Below are positions 49,028 through 58,723 of a DNA stretch of 64,000 bases, piece by piece. The notes below the pieces were generated by a model. It made no database searches. It was not told the origin of the DNA and was given only the letters and a program-made list of their open reading frames with translations. Made by a program: the position numbers and the translations under genes. Each line of letters starts with the position of its first letter. Position 1 is the first letter of the stretch. Source of the DNA: Aeromicrobium stalagmiti (GTDB lineage Bacteria; Actinomycetota; Actinomycetes; Propionibacteriales; Nocardioidaceae); NCBI RefSeq assembly GCF_013283745.1, contig NZ_JABSTZ010000001.1:452406-516405 (forward strand). Reading direction: 5' to 3'.

Positions 49028-49078
49028 GACACGCGGGTGTCTCAGATTTAGCGTGACTTCTGACACGGTGTCGTGTCA
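49028..49078. promoter_or_regulatory. Twin palindromic operators between tetR and the dehydratase operon
   Basis: The first site is GACAC-GCGG-GTGTC (49028-49041). The second is TGACAC-N6-GTGTCA (49061-49078), which also contains GACAC-G-GTGTC. The second lies three bases before the AGGAGG site of the plus-strand operon and the first abuts the TetR start, as expected for autoregulation plus operon repression. Confidence 0.72.
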
Positions 49079-49091
49079 GAAGGAGGTCCCG

Positions 49092-49658
49092 ATGGGGTGC
49101 TGCCTGGTCGCCGCCCTGGTGATCTCCGTCCTTCGTCGGGTCCGGTACGCCGTGCTGCCGGGCCAGCCGCCCGTCACGGCGGCGTTCGCGCCGTCCCCGC
49201 GCCGCCCCGCCCCCGGGACCATGCTGGTCGGCCTGGCCGCAGCACCACCCGCCACCGCACCGCCGGCCCGCCTCGTGAGCGCCCCGGTCGCGGCCGGCCT
49301 CGCGGTGCTGGCCTACGTCACCGCTGTGGCGCTGCTCGACGCGGTCGGCCTGCTCGTCACCGGCGACGACCCGCTGGTCGGCTGGACGGCCCGCGACCTC
49401 GGCGCCGCCGCCCTCCTCGTCGCCGCCCTGCTCGCGGCTGCCGGCACCACACCGCGAGCACGATCGCGGCTGGACGACGTCTCCGTCGCCTGCATCGCCG
49501 CAGGCGTCACGTGGACGGCGCTCGCGATCGTCGACATGCACGTGCTCGGGCTGTTCGAGCTCGGCACCGTCGGCGACGTGCTGCTCCACGGATCGGGACT
49601 CGCCCTGCTCATGACCGGCCTCGCCCTCCACGCACCACCGAAGGAGTCCTCCCGATGA
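49092..49658 (+). CDS. Small membrane protein of the dehydratase operon
   Basis: The 188-residue protein has an Ala/Pro-rich N-terminal half and four hydrophobic segments (about 60-90, 97-117, 130-150, 155-178). No family is recognised. The ATG at 49092 has a strong AAGGAGG site, and the stop overlaps the next gene by 4 bp, so it is made with the linalool dehydratase/isomerase-like protein. It may help anchor or supply that enzyme. Confidence 0.78.
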   Translation: MGCCLVAALVISVLRRVRYAVLPGQPPVTAAFAPSPRRPAPGTMLVGLAAAPPATAPPARLVSAPVAAGLAVLAYVTAVALLDAVGLLVTGDDPLVGWTARDLGAAALLVAALLAAAGTTPRARSRLDDVSVACIAAGVTWTALAIVDMHVLGLFELGTVGDVLLHGSGLALLMTGLALHAPPKESSR

Positions 49659-51580
49659 CCGCCGAGACCCAGATCCCGTCCGATCGCGACCGCACGGCCC
49701 GCGTGCTGCTGCGCACCCCGAGCGGACCGTTCGCCCCGGTGACCGCACGCCGCATGCGCCGGGCCCTCCTCACGTACGCCGCGGTGTGGGTCGTGGCGGT
49801 CGCGCCGAGCGTCCTCGGCGCAGGCCCCGGCCTCGCGACCGGCGCCCTCGGCCTGGCCCTCCCGGGAGGGGGCTTCGCCGCGGCGGGCCATCCGTGGCTG
49901 GCCGTCGCGACGGTCGTGGTCTTCGTCGTCGCGCTGGTCGTGTGGTGGTTCTTCGGCGCGACGATCGTGCCGCCGATCATCTGGATCGGCGCAGCCGTCC
50001 TCGCCGGCGTCGGCGCCGAGGCGGTGTCGGACGCCGGTCGCGCCGTCGCCCTGGCCGCCGGGCCGGTGCTCGTCGCGCTGTCCGCGGCCGTGCACGTCGT
50101 CCGCCACCGCGCCCAGGTCCGCATCGGCGAGCGGCTCAACCGTCGCCTCGAACAGGTCGACTTCGTCATCACCGGCATGCCCGACATGTCGGCGGGCCTG
50201 CCTGTCGCCGAGAGCAGCGCCGAGGACCTCGCGCGTCTGCGCTACGGCCTCGACCTCGCGCTGCAGCCGATCGACCGCTTCGACGGCTTCACGCACCTCG
50301 ACCAGTACCGCGAGGCGGCGCTCCGCTACCAGCTCAACGCACTGTCGTACGGACTGTCGATGTCACGGTTCACCCGCACCCCGGCCTTCAGCGGATACCT
50401 CGCGGAGGCGCAGCGCAGCTCGATCGAGAAGATGCTGCAGCGCAAGGTCTGGGGCTACTGGGCCAAGGAGAACGCGTGGGGCAACCTGCGGTGGGACCCC
50501 GAGCCGGTCGAGAACTCCGAGAACATCATGCTGACGGGCTTCATGGGTCTCATGCTCGGGATGTACGAGACACTCAACGACGACCGATACGCGCAGCCGG
50601 CGGGACTGCCGTTCCGGTGGTCGCCGACGCGGACGTACGACCACTCGTACGGAAGCCTCGCGGCCTCGATCCACCGCAACATGGGCGGCTCGGACTTCAC
50701 CCTCTTCCCGTGCGAGCCCAACTGGATCTACACGGTCTGCAACACGTTCGGGCTGAACACCCTGGTGAGCCACGACCGGCTGCACGGCACGTCGTACGCC
50801 GCGGACGTCCTGCCGGGTCTGCGCGACGGCTACGAGGACGAGTTCATGCGCCCCGACGGCAAGATCGTCGGTGTCCGTGCGCGGCACCTCGGCCTGTCGT
50901 GGAACTTCTGGGCCAGCCCGTCGGTGCAGATGACGACGACGTACTGGATGCACGCGGGCCTGCCCGAGCTGTCGCAGCGCACGTGGTGGCTGCTGCGCGA
51001 GAAGGGGCTGACGCTGCGCGACGGGCTGCTCGAGCTGCCGAAGTTCGCGACGAACGGCCTCGACCCGGGCAACTACCTGATGGGCCGTGACACGTTCGGC
51101 CAGGTCGTCACGATCATGGCCGCGCGCGAGGTCGGCGACGAGGAGTACGCACGGGCCGCCGAGCGGACCCTCGACGAGCGGGAGCCGATCGAGACCTCCG
51201 AGACCGGCGTGCGCCGCCTCAAGGACTCGTCGGGCCTGGCCAACCACTACGCCAACCTCGGCCGGTTCGGGCGTCGCAGCGGTCTGCGCGACCTCGTCGC
51301 CCACGGCGTCCCTGACACGTGGCGCACCGGGCCACGCCTGGCCGAGGCGGCCTATCCCGAGGTGCTGGTGGCACGCGCCGTCACCGACGGCACCGCCCTC
51401 GACCTCGTGCTGCTGCCCGGCGCCGGCCCCGTGCGGACGACCCTCGGCATCGACCGACTGGTGCCCGGACGGACGTACACCGCCACCGGCACGACGACCG
51501 GCGGCGTCACGGCAGACGCCTTCGGTCGCGCGCTGGTGGAGGTCGACCTCGGCGAGAGGCTCGAGGTCAGGCTCTACTGA
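49655..51580 (+). CDS. Linalool dehydratase/isomerase-domain membrane protein
   Basis: The 641-residue protein starts with about four transmembrane helices (residues 35-150). The long soluble alpha-barrel-like domain resembles linalool dehydratase/isomerase: [21 protein letters not shown] helices, [60 protein letters not shown], and [20 protein letters not shown]. The last segment holds Cys353-x8-Cys362, the same spacing as the catalytic cysteine pair of the known enzyme, and an aspartate/histidine-rich HDRLHGTSY region follows. It may act on a terpenoid or steroid-like alcohol. The transmembrane N-terminus is not part of the characterised periplasmic enzyme. Confidence 0.82.
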   Translation: MTAETQIPSDRDRTARVLLRTPSGPFAPVTARRMRRALLTYAAVWVVAVAPSVLGAGPGLATGALGLALPGGGFAAAGHPWLAVATVVVFVVALVVWWFFGATIVPPIIWIGAAVLAGVGAEAVSDAGRAVALAAGPVLVALSAAVHVVRHRAQVRIGERLNRRLEQVDFVITGMPDMSAGLPVAESSAEDLARLRYGLDLALQPIDRFDGFTHLDQYREAALRYQLNALSYGLSMSRFTRTPAFSGYLAEAQRSSIEKMLQRKVWGYWAKENAWGNLRWDPEPVENSENIMLTGFMGLMLGMYETLNDDRYAQPAGLPFRWSPTRTYDHSYGSLAASIHRNMGGSDFTLFPCEPNWIYTVCNTFGLNTLVSHDRLHGTSYAADVLPGLRDGYEDEFMRPDGKIVGVRARHLGLSWNFWASPSVQMTTTYWMHAGLPELSQRTWWLLREKGLTLRDGLLELPKFATNGLDPGNYLMGRDTFGQVVTIMAAREVGDEEYARAAERTLDEREPIETSETGVRRLKDSSGLANHYANLGRFGRRSGLRDLVAHGVPDTWRTGPRLAEAAYPEVLVARAVTDGTALDLVLLPGAGPVRTTLGIDRLVPGRTYTATGTTTGGVTADAFGRALVEVDLGERLEVRLY

Positions 51581-54165
51581 CCCCGCTCGACGCTGAGCTC
51601 GTCGGCGTCGACGGGCTTGTCGACCACGACGGTGTCGCCGTCACGGACGTCGCCCGCGAGCAGCGACCGCGCCAGGCGGTCACCGATCGCCTGCTGCACG
51701 AGGCGGCGCAGCGGACGGGCGCCGTAGGCCGGGTCCCATCCGGTCAGCGCCAGCCACTCGCGGGCCGCTGCGGTCACGTCGAGGGTGATGCGCCGCGGTG
51801 CGAGACGCCTGCCGAGCGCCGTCACCTGCAGGTCGACGATGTGGGCGAGCTCCTCGGTGCCGAGGGCGTCGAACGTGACGATCTCGTCGAGGCGGTTGAG
51901 GAACTCCGGCTTGAACGAGGCCTGCACGACGTCCATGACCGCCGACCGCTTGGCGGCGTCGTCGAGGGTCGCGTCCATGAGGAACCTCGAGCCGAGGTTG
52001 GACGTCAGGATCAGGATGACGTTGCGGAAGTCGACCGTGCGACCCTGCCCGTCGGTGAGCCGACCGTCGTCGAGCACCTGCAGCAGGATGTCGAAGACCT
52101 CGGGGTGCGCCTTCTCGACCTCGTCGAGCAGCACGACCGAGTAGGGCCGGCGACGCACCGCCTCGGTCAGCTGACCGCCTTCGTCGTAGCCGACGTAGCC
52201 GGGAGGTGCACCGACGAGACGGCTGACCGAGTGCTTCTCGCTGTACTCGCTCATGTCGATGCGGATGATCGCCCGCTCGTCGTCGAACAGGAACTCCGCC
52301 AGCGTCTTGGCCAGCTCGGTCTTGCCGACGCCCGTCGGGCCGAGGAACAGGAACGACCCGGTCGGGCGATCGGGATCGGCGATGCCGGCGCGCGAGCGGC
52401 GGACGGCGTCGGAGACCGCGGTGACGGCGGCGCGCTGTCCGATCAGTCGCTTGCCCAGCTCGTCCTCCATGCGCAGGAGCTTGCCGGTCTCGCCCTCGAG
52501 CAGCCGGCCCGTCGGGATGCCCGTCCATGCCGCAACCACCTCGGCGATGTCGTCGGCGCCGACCTCGTCGTGCACCATCGAGTCGCCCTCGCGGGCGGCC
52601 TCGGCGGCCTGGGCGTCGGCGAGCTGGCGCTCCATGCCGGGGATCTCGGCGTAGAGCAGGCGGCTGGACGTCTCGAGGTCGCCCTCGCGCTGGGCCCGCT
52701 CGGCGGCGACGCGCACCTCGTCGATGCGCTCCTTGATGTCGCCGACCGCGTTGAGGCTCTGCTTCTCGGCCTCCCACCGCTGCTCGAGGGCGCGGAGGGT
52801 CTCCTGCTTGTCGGCGAGCTCGACGCGCAGCTTGTCGAGGCGGTCGCGGCTCGCGTCGTCGGACTCCTTGGCCAGGTGCAGCTCCTCCATGTGGAGGCGG
52901 TCGACGGACCGACGCAGCTCGTCGATCTCGATGGGGCTCGAGTCGATCTCCATGCGCAGCCGGCTGCCGGCCTCGTCGATCAGGTCGATGGCCTTGTCGG
53001 GCAGCTGGCGACCGGGGATGTAGCGGTCGGACAGCGTGGCCGCGGCGACGAGCGCGGCGTCGGAGATCGAGACCTTGTGGTGCGCCTCGTACCTCTCCTT
53101 GAGCCCGCGCAGGATCGCGATGGTGTCCTCCGGCGACGGCTCGCCGACGAAGACCTGCTGGAACCGGCGCTCGAGCGCGGGGTCCTTCTCGATGCGCTCG
53201 CGGTACTCGTCGAGCGTCGTGGCACCGATCATCCGCAGCTCGCCGCGGGCCAGCATGGGCTTGAGCATGTTGCCCGCGTCCATCGCGCTGTCGCCGCCGG
53301 CACCCGCGCCCACGACGGTGTGCAGCTCGTCGATGAACGTGATGACCTGACCCTCGGACTCCTTGATCTCGGTGAGGACGGCCTTGAGACGCTCCTCGAA
53401 CTCGCCGCGGTACTTCGCACCCGCGACCATCGCCGCGAGGTCGAGCGAGATGAGGCGGCGACCCTTGAGCGACTCGGGGACGTCGCCGGCGACGATGCGC
53501 TGCGCGAGCCCCTCGACGACGGCGGTCTTGCCCACTCCGGGCTCGCCGATGAGGACCGGGTTGTTCTTGGTGCGCCGGCTCAGCACCTGCACGACGCGGC
53601 GGATCTCGCTGTCCCGGCCGATGACCGGGTCGAGCTTGCCCTCGGCGGCGACGGCGGTCAGGTCGACGCCGTACTTCTCGAGGGACTGGTAGGTGTCCTC
53701 GGCGTTGGCGCTGGTGACGCGCGTCGAGCCGCGCACCGCGGCGAAGGCGGCCTCGAGGTTGTCGGCGGTCGCGCCGGCGTCCTGCAGGACGGTCTGGGCA
53801 GAGGAGCCGACCGTGGCGACGCCGACCACGAGGTGCTCGGTCGAGACGAAGTCGTCGCCGAGCCGATCGGCGAGCTCCTGGGCGCGCTGCAGCACCTCGT
53901 GGCTCGACCGGCTGAACGCGGGGTTCTGCACGCTGCTGCCGCTCGCGCTCGGCAGGGCGTCGAGAGACGCCTTGAGCCCGGCGGCGACCACCTGGACGTC
54001 CACGCCGGCGGCCTGGAGGAGCGGCGCCGCCGTGCCACCCTCCTGGGTCAGGAGGGCGTGCAGGACGTGGGCCGGCTCGACACCGGGGTTGCCGGCCGCG
54101 GCGGCGGACGACATCGCGCTGCCCAGCGCCTGCTGGCTGCGCGTCGTGAACTTCGCAAGGTCCAT
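51574..54165 (-). CDS. clpB: ATP-dependent chaperone ClpB
   Basis: ClpB is the hexameric AAA+ disaggregase that works with DnaK. The 863-residue protein has the N-domain ([20 protein letters not shown]), Walker A1 [20 protein letters not shown], the middle coiled coil (about 410-530), Walker A2 [20 protein letters not shown] and sensor-2 [18 protein letters not shown]. The ATG at 54165 gives the conserved start; the frame continues 18 codons upstream without family similarity. It is convergent with the preceding gene (7 bp overlap). A HAIR-like palindrome lies 62 bp upstream of the start. Confidence 0.97.
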   Translation of the reverse strand: MDLAKFTTRSQQALGSAMSSAAAAGNPGVEPAHVLHALLTQEGGTAAPLLQAAGVDVQVVAAGLKASLDALPSASGSSVQNPAFSRSSHEVLQRAQELADRLGDDFVSTEHLVVGVATVGSSAQTVLQDAGATADNLEAAFAAVRGSTRVTSANAEDTYQSLEKYGVDLTAVAAEGKLDPVIGRDSEIRRVVQVLSRRTKNNPVLIGEPGVGKTAVVEGLAQRIVAGDVPESLKGRRLISLDLAAMVAGAKYRGEFEERLKAVLTEIKESEGQVITFIDELHTVVGAGAGGDSAMDAGNMLKPMLARGELRMIGATTLDEYRERIEKDPALERRFQQVFVGEPSPEDTIAILRGLKERYEAHHKVSISDAALVAAATLSDRYIPGRQLPDKAIDLIDEAGSRLRMEIDSSPIEIDELRRSVDRLHMEELHLAKESDDASRDRLDKLRVELADKQETLRALEQRWEAEKQSLNAVGDIKERIDEVRVAAERAQREGDLETSSRLLYAEIPGMERQLADAQAAEAAREGDSMVHDEVGADDIAEVVAAWTGIPTGRLLEGETGKLLRMEDELGKRLIGQRAAVTAVSDAVRRSRAGIADPDRPTGSFLFLGPTGVGKTELAKTLAEFLFDDERAIIRIDMSEYSEKHSVSRLVGAPPGYVGYDEGGQLTEAVRRRPYSVVLLDEVEKAHPEVFDILLQVLDDGRLTDGQGRTVDFRNVILILTSNLGSRFLMDATLDDAAKRSAVMDVVQASFKPEFLNRLDEIVTFDALGTEELAHIVDLQVTALGRRLAPRRITLDVTAAAREWLALTGWDPAYGARPLRRLVQQAIGDRLARSLLAGDVRDGDTVVVDKPVDADELSVERGQ

Positions 54166-54226
54166 GAGTGTTCTCCTGACAGGACGGTCACACCAAGGAT
54201 GTGGTGTCATCAGGGTCAACGTCTAC

Positions 54227-54253
54227 AAAGTTGAGTCCATTCCTGTCAACTTT
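54227..54253 (-). promoter_or_regulatory. HAIR-like operator upstream of clpB
   Basis: AAAGTTGA (54227-54234) and TCAACTTT (54246-54253) form a perfect inverted repeat around 11 bases. The inner part TTGAGT-N7-TGTCAA resembles the HspR operator (CTTGAGT-N7-ACTCAAG) with two central mismatches. Control of clpB by HspR is common in actinobacteria. Confidence 0.62.
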
Positions 54254-54279
54254 GGATATTTTTCCTGGACAGGCGAGGG

Positions 54280-55836
54280 TCAGTAGCCCGTGAAGTAGTC
54301 GGTCCGCAGGCTCTTGCACCGCTTGGCCAGATCGGCGCGAACCGCGTTGACCATGGCCGGCGGCCCCGAGACGTACGCCGCGCGGTGCCCGAGGTCGGGG
54401 ACGGCGCCGGCGATGATCTCGGCTGACAGGAACGGCGCCTCGACGTACGTCCACCCCTCCGGCAGCGAGGACGGTCGCTCCGGGCAGACCAGCACGACCC
54501 GTACGCCCGCGAGCTCCTCGGTGAACGGCACCTCGTCGGGCGACGACGCGCCATAGACGAGGACGGCGTTGCGGGTGCCCTCGTGCCGCAGCTGACTCAG
54601 GAACGGGGTGATGCCGATGCCCCCGGCGACCAGCAGCACCGGCACGGACGGGTCGGCCGGCAGCACGAAGTCACCACCGATGCCCGTGCCGTGGACCCGA
54701 TGACCGGGCTCGAGGGCGAGCAGGGCCCGCTTGAAGCTCGACGACTGCTCCGGCACGCGCAGCGCGACCGAGACCCGCCCGTCCTCGTCGGGCGCCGAGC
54801 TGATGCTGAACGTCCGACGGCTGCCGCGGCTGTCGACCCCGGCGTGCGGGACCGTCAGCTCGACGTACTGCCCCGGCGTGAACGTGACGGGACGCCTCGA
54901 CCGGAACGTCAGCTCGTGGGTCTCCGGCGTCAGCTGGCGCGTGCCCTCGAGCTCGAAGGTCAGGCCGCGGCGACGGGCGAACGCGAACGCGACCAGGTTG
55001 CCGAGCAGCAGCGCGATCTCCGGCGACAGGAACAGGACGCCGACCGAGATCGGGCCGACGCCGATCACCGGGGAGAAGATGGCCCATCCCGTGGCCACCG
55101 CCATCACCGTCGCGACGGCGAGCTGCTGCAGCCGACGCGGCGGCAGGGTCAGCGGCTCCGTCACCATGAAGCCCGCCATGAACACGACGGGGTAGGAGTA
55201 GGCCGTGACCTTGGCGAGGTCGACGAACGACTGGTCGGAGGAGTCGGCGAGTCCGATGATCAGCAGGGCTCCCGCCACGACGACGAACAGCAGACCGACG
55301 TCGAGGCGACGGGTGCGCCACAGCACGAGCAGCACCGCGACCGCCACGAACGGCAGCAGCTTCTCAGCAGCGATCCACCAGGTCGGGTTGATCGACAGGT
55401 CACGCCCGACGAGGTCCTGCACCACCACGACGAGGACGGCGCCGGCGGCGGCAGGGTTGAAGACGTGGCGACCGCGCCACGCGAGGACGTACTTCGACGC
55501 GTTGGCGAGGACTGCCGCGATGCCCAGCCAGAGCAGGTCGTCTGCCTCCTCCGAGGGCCAGAACATGAAGAACAGCAGCAGCGCGGTGATGATCGACGAC
55601 TCCGCATGGGGCGTGATGCGCCACGCGAGACCGAGCAGCCGGTTGCTGACGTACGACGCCACGAGCAGCACGGCGAGCGTCATCAGCTGGCCGGGCACCG
55701 TGAACGGGTCCTTGAACGTCCCGGCGGCCGTGAAGATGATCATCACGACCGCGAGCAGCGCGAGGACGATCGTGACGAGGCGATACATCGTCACGCGTCC
55801 GAGCTGACGGTCGAGCAGGTCGCGAACTGCGGTCAT
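54280..55836 (-). CDS. RnfD/NqrB-like membrane domain fused to a ferredoxin-NADP reductase domain
   Basis: The 518-residue protein has an N-terminal NqrB/RnfD-type membrane part, about residues 1-275 with eight or more helices: LLVASYVSNRLLGLAWRITP, WRGRHVFNPAAAGAVLVVVV, MAGFMVTEPLTLPPRRLQQL. A C-terminal FAD/NAD(P)H reductase of the FNR type follows, about 290-518 (FTPGQYVELTVPH, RRTFSISSAPDEDGRVSVAL, VPVLLVAGGIGITPFLSQLR, YVSGPPAMVNAVRADL). It likely moves electrons from cytosolic NAD(P)H across the membrane to the flavinylated lipoprotein encoded two genes upstream. The start overlaps the ApbE-like gene by 4 bp. Confidence 0.88.
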   Translation of the reverse strand: MTAVRDLLDRQLGRVTMYRLVTIVLALLAVVMIIFTAAGTFKDPFTVPGQLMTLAVLLVASYVSNRLLGLAWRITPHAESSIITALLLFFMFWPSEEADDLLWLGIAAVLANASKYVLAWRGRHVFNPAAAGAVLVVVVQDLVGRDLSINPTWWIAAEKLLPFVAVAVLLVLWRTRRLDVGLLFVVVAGALLIIGLADSSDQSFVDLAKVTAYSYPVVFMAGFMVTEPLTLPPRRLQQLAVATVMAVATGWAIFSPVIGVGPISVGVLFLSPEIALLLGNLVAFAFARRRGLTFELEGTRQLTPETHELTFRSRRPVTFTPGQYVELTVPHAGVDSRGSRRTFSISSAPDEDGRVSVALRVPEQSSSFKRALLALEPGHRVHGTGIGGDFVLPADPSVPVLLVAGGIGITPFLSQLRHEGTRNAVLVYGASSPDEVPFTEELAGVRVVLVCPERPSSLPEGWTYVEAPFLSAEIIAGAVPDLGHRAAYVSGPPAMVNAVRADLAKRCKSLRTDYFTGY

Positions 55837-56687
55837 ACGAAGACCTCTCCGGGGAAGTCCGGCGACCACTGGACGCGGCCGTCGGCGTGCATGCGCACGA
55901 ACTCGTGCTGGAAGCGTCCCATGAGGACGTCGGGCCCAGCGAAGAAATGGGCGGTGGCCAGACCGTCGGCCCGCATGCACGACTGCGGCGCGACGACCCA
56001 CGTCGCGACGACATCGGTGGTGGGGCGACCGGTGCGGGCGTCGATGACGTGATGGAGCCCGTCGCCCCACGTGCGGCGGTTGGTGGCGGAGGCGCACAGG
56101 GCGTGACCGGGCGCGAGCTCGACCACCCCGATCGCGCGGGCGGGGTCGTGCGGGTGCTCCAGCGCGACGCGGATCGGGGCCGATCCCCCGTGCCGGATGT
56201 CGCCACTGGCGTCGATCGTCGCCCCCTGGCTCTGGGGGATCAGGCCCGCGACGAGGTCGACGAGCAGGCCCTTGCCGCCCGCGCCGACGTCGAGCAGCAC
56301 CGGCTCGGCCGTCGTCAGCACCGGGGACCGCCACGAGACGGACTCCCACGACGGCACGGCGGCCGGCTCGGCAGCCGGGACGAGCGAGTAGTCGGCGTCG
56401 TAGCCGAGGTCGGACAACGTCCGACCGATCAAGGGGTTGACGGCTCCCCCCGTCGCCTCGTGCAGCTCGGCGTAGAAGCCGAGCAGCTCGGTCGCCTCGT
56501 CCGGCAGCTCCCAGGCGCCGGGCTCACGAGCCATGGCGGCGACGATCGAGTCGTCGCGGAAGCGTGACCACACGCGGTCGAACTGCTCGATGCGATCCAG
56601 CACCGCCGCCGTCTCGCCCGCGGCGAGCGGCTCCCGCGTGTCGATCTGCCACGCGGTGCCGATCGCCTCGAGCTGCCAGGCGTGCAC
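55833..56687 (-). CDS. apbE: ApbE-family FAD:protein FMN transferase
   Basis: ApbE transfers FMN from FAD to Thr/Ser of extracytoplasmic proteins. The 284-residue protein has ATGGAVNPLIGRTLSDLGYD, LLDVGAGGKGLLVDLVAGLI, GATIDASGDIRHGG and the HHVIDARTGRPTTDVVATWV motif, then ADGLATAHFFAG. There is no signal peptide or lipobox, so a cytosolic form is predicted. It starts GTG 56687, one base after the stop of the FMN-binding lipoprotein gene, its evident substrate. Confidence 0.93.
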   Translation of the reverse strand: MHAWQLEAIGTAWQIDTREPLAAGETAAVLDRIEQFDRVWSRFRDDSIVAAMAREPGAWELPDEATELLGFYAELHEATGGAVNPLIGRTLSDLGYDADYSLVPAAEPAAVPSWESVSWRSPVLTTAEPVLLDVGAGGKGLLVDLVAGLIPQSQGATIDASGDIRHGGSAPIRVALEHPHDPARAIGVVELAPGHALCASATNRRTWGDGLHHVIDARTGRPTTDVVATWVVAPQSCMRADGLATAHFFAGPDVLMGRFQHEFVRMHADGRVQWSPDFPGEVFV

Positions 56688-56688
56688 G

Positions 56689-57162
56689 TCAGGCCTGGGC
56701 TTCGGCCTTGATCGCGTCGATGGCCTGGTTGAAGCCGCCGCTGGTCAGCGACGACCCGGCGACCTTCGAGACCTCGATCTCGTCGAGTCCCTTGCCGACG
56801 ACCTGGTCGGCGATGCCGCCGGCGAACTGCTCCTGGTACTGCTTCGACGTGCCGTTCGTGGCCTCGGGCGTGACGGTGACGTCAGAGACCTTGCCGTCGG
56901 CGAGCGTGAGGTCGACCTTGACCGTCGACTCTCCGCCGGGGTTGCTGTAGCTGCCCTCGCCGGAGTAGTCGCCGTCAGCGAAGTCACCGGAGGCGCTGTC
57001 GTCGGTGCTGTCGGTCGCGGCGTCGTCGCTGGGCGCCGCGGAGGTGGCGGTGTCGGTCGTCGAGGCACCGTCGGACTCGCTGCTTCCGCAGGCCGCCGTG
57101 ATGAGCAGGACGGACGCGGCTGCAGCAGCCGAGAGCATCTTCTTGTGGGCGGGGAGTTTCAT
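56689..57162 (-). CDS. FMN-binding domain lipoprotein (likely flavinylated by ApbE)
   Basis: The 157-residue protein has a lipoprotein signal (KKMLSAAAAASVLLITAACG, Cys about 25), an Asp/Ser/Thr-rich spacer and a small FMN-binding domain (GDYSGEGSYSNPGGESTVKV, ADGKVSDVTVTPEATNGTSK). The flavinylation site is KVAGSSLTSGGFNQAI: Ser in the FMN-accepting position, but AGSS in place of the usual SGAT. The ATG at 57162 follows AGGAG. It heads the operon with ApbE and the RnfD-FNR fusion. An iron-box-like sequence lies 53-71 bp upstream. Confidence 0.88.
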   Translation of the reverse strand: MKLPAHKKMLSAAAAASVLLITAACGSSESDGASTTDTATSAAPSDDAATDSTDDSASGDFADGDYSGEGSYSNPGGESTVKVDLTLADGKVSDVTVTPEATNGTSKQYQEQFAGGIADQVVGKGLDEIEVSKVAGSSLTSGGFNQAIDAIKAEAQA

Positions 57163-57214
57163 CGGATCGGGCTCCTGGGCTCGAGGGAAAAGGATGAAGG
57201 TTCAATCGGTAGAA

Positions 57215-57233
57215 CGAGGTCAGGTCCGCCTAA
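57215..57233 (-). promoter_or_regulatory. IdeR/DtxR iron-box-like site upstream of the flavin lipoprotein operon
   Basis: On the minus strand the site reads TTAGGCGGACCTGACCTCG. It matches the IdeR/DtxR consensus at the left half (TTAGG) and at CT-x-ACCT on the right, with mismatches in the centre, 11 of 19 in all. That is suggestive only. Confidence 0.4.
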
Positions 57234-57313
57234 GTTTCGCTCGCGGTCTACTGGTGCGAACTGACAGGTTCGTCACAGGATGCGCCCCTTGGTCCTCCTG
57301 CCCGGACTTCGGT

Positions 57314-58714
57314 CTACAGCTCGGCCAAGGCCGCGGTCGCGGCGTTGAAGCCACCCATGCCGTGCACGCCGCCGCCGGGAGGCGTCGAGGCCGAGCAGAT
57401 GAACAGCCCCTTGACGCCGAGCGAGTACGGGTTGGGCGACATGCGCGGGCGCATGACCAGCTGCCACGGATCGTTCGCGCCGCCGCCGATGTCACCACCG
57501 ATGTAGTTGGCGTTGTGGGCCTCGAGCTGCGCGGGCCCGCTCGTCGTCTGCGCGACGATGCGGTCGCGGAAGCCGGGGGCGAAGCGCTCGACCTGCCGGA
57601 TGATCGCCTCGGTCGCGTCGCCGGTGTAGCCGGTCGGCACGTGCGCGTACGTCCACACCGGGTGGACGTCTCCGACAGACCGTCCCGGGTCGGCGAGGTA
57701 CTGCTGGCACAGCAGGACGAACGGACGCTCGGGCATACGACCAGCGTGCACCTCACGCTCGGCGGCGTTGAGCTGCTCGAACGTGCCGCCGAGGTGGACG
57801 GTGCCGGCCCGGGCCGCCCACTCGTTGGCCCACGGGATGCCACCCTCGACCGCGAAGTCGACCTTGAAGACGCCGGGCCCGGTGCGCCACCGCGACAGCG
57901 GCCGACGCACCCGACCGGGCAGCCGGTGGCCCGCGACCTGCAGCACCGTGGCCGGGGCGGTGTCGAACATGACGATGTCGGCCTCCGGCAGCTCGGTGAC
58001 CCGGTGGCCGGTCTCGATGCGTCCGCCGTGCTCGAGCAGGTCGGCCGCCAGCGCGTCGGCGATCGCGATCGATCCACCCTTGGCCACCGGCCAGCCGTAC
58101 GAGTGGCTCGTCATGCCGAACATCAGGCCGAGGCCGCCGGTGGTCGGACGGTGCAGCGGGTGGATCGCGTGGGCAGCCAGCCCGGCGAACAGGCCGCGCG
58201 CCTCCTCGGTCTTCCAGCGGCGGGCGATCCACGAGGCCGGTTGCAGGGCGCGCAGGCCGAAGCCGGCCAGCAGGATCGGGTGCTTCGGGACGTGCAGGAG
58301 GGGTCCGAAGATCTCACTGATCAGCTCGTCGGCGTGGGCCGCCAGCGGCGCGTAGAGCGAGCGCCAGGCCTCGCCGTCCTCGCCGAGACCCTCGACGGTG
58401 CGGTCGAGGTCGCGGAACATGACGCCGGCGCGACCGCCGTCGATCGGGTGGGCGGCGTCGACCTCGGGCCAGAGCCACTCGAGCCCGTGACGGCCGAGGT
58501 CGAGGCTCTGGAAGAACGGCGACGCGACACCGGTCGGGTGCGTCGCCGAGCAGATGTCGTGCAGCACGCCGGGAACGTTGAGCTCGGCCGATCGGGTGCC
58601 GCCGCCGATCTCGTCCTCGGCCTCGAGCACCGTCACGTCGACGCCGGCGCGAGCGAGGACGACGGCTGCCGAGAGTCCATTGGGCCCGGAGCCCACCACC
58701 ACGGCTGACGTCAT
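57314..58714 (-). CDS. Phytoene desaturase-family FAD-dependent oxidoreductase
   Basis: The 466-residue flavoprotein has the N-terminal dinucleotide motif AVVVGSGPNGLSAAVVLARA, VLEAEDEIGGGTRSAELNVP, SHSYGWPVAKGGSIAIADAL and the C-terminal GVKGLFICSASTPPGGGVHG, then MGGFNAATAALAEL. It belongs to the carotenoid desaturase/retinol-saturase superfamily; there are no carotenoid genes nearby, so its substrate (a polyisoprenoid, lipid or steroid) is open. It lies 9 bp downstream of the DUF3556 gene, so the two are probably co-transcribed. Confidence 0.88.
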   Translation of the reverse strand: MTSAVVVGSGPNGLSAAVVLARAGVDVTVLEAEDEIGGGTRSAELNVPGVLHDICSATHPTGVASPFFQSLDLGRHGLEWLWPEVDAAHPIDGGRAGVMFRDLDRTVEGLGEDGEAWRSLYAPLAAHADELISEIFGPLLHVPKHPILLAGFGLRALQPASWIARRWKTEEARGLFAGLAAHAIHPLHRPTTGGLGLMFGMTSHSYGWPVAKGGSIAIADALAADLLEHGGRIETGHRVTELPEADIVMFDTAPATVLQVAGHRLPGRVRRPLSRWRTGPGVFKVDFAVEGGIPWANEWAARAGTVHLGGTFEQLNAAEREVHAGRMPERPFVLLCQQYLADPGRSVGDVHPVWTYAHVPTGYTGDATEAIIRQVERFAPGFRDRIVAQTTSGPAQLEAHNANYIGGDIGGGANDPWQLVMRPRMSPNPYSLGVKGLFICSASTPPGGGVHGMGGFNAATAALAEL

Positions 58715-58723
58715 GCGTTCAAC

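Noticed and set aside
51319..54234. 971-codon plus-strand open frame opposite clpB
   Set aside because: Shadow of clpB codon bias; the translation lacks family signatures and overlaps the real upstream gene.
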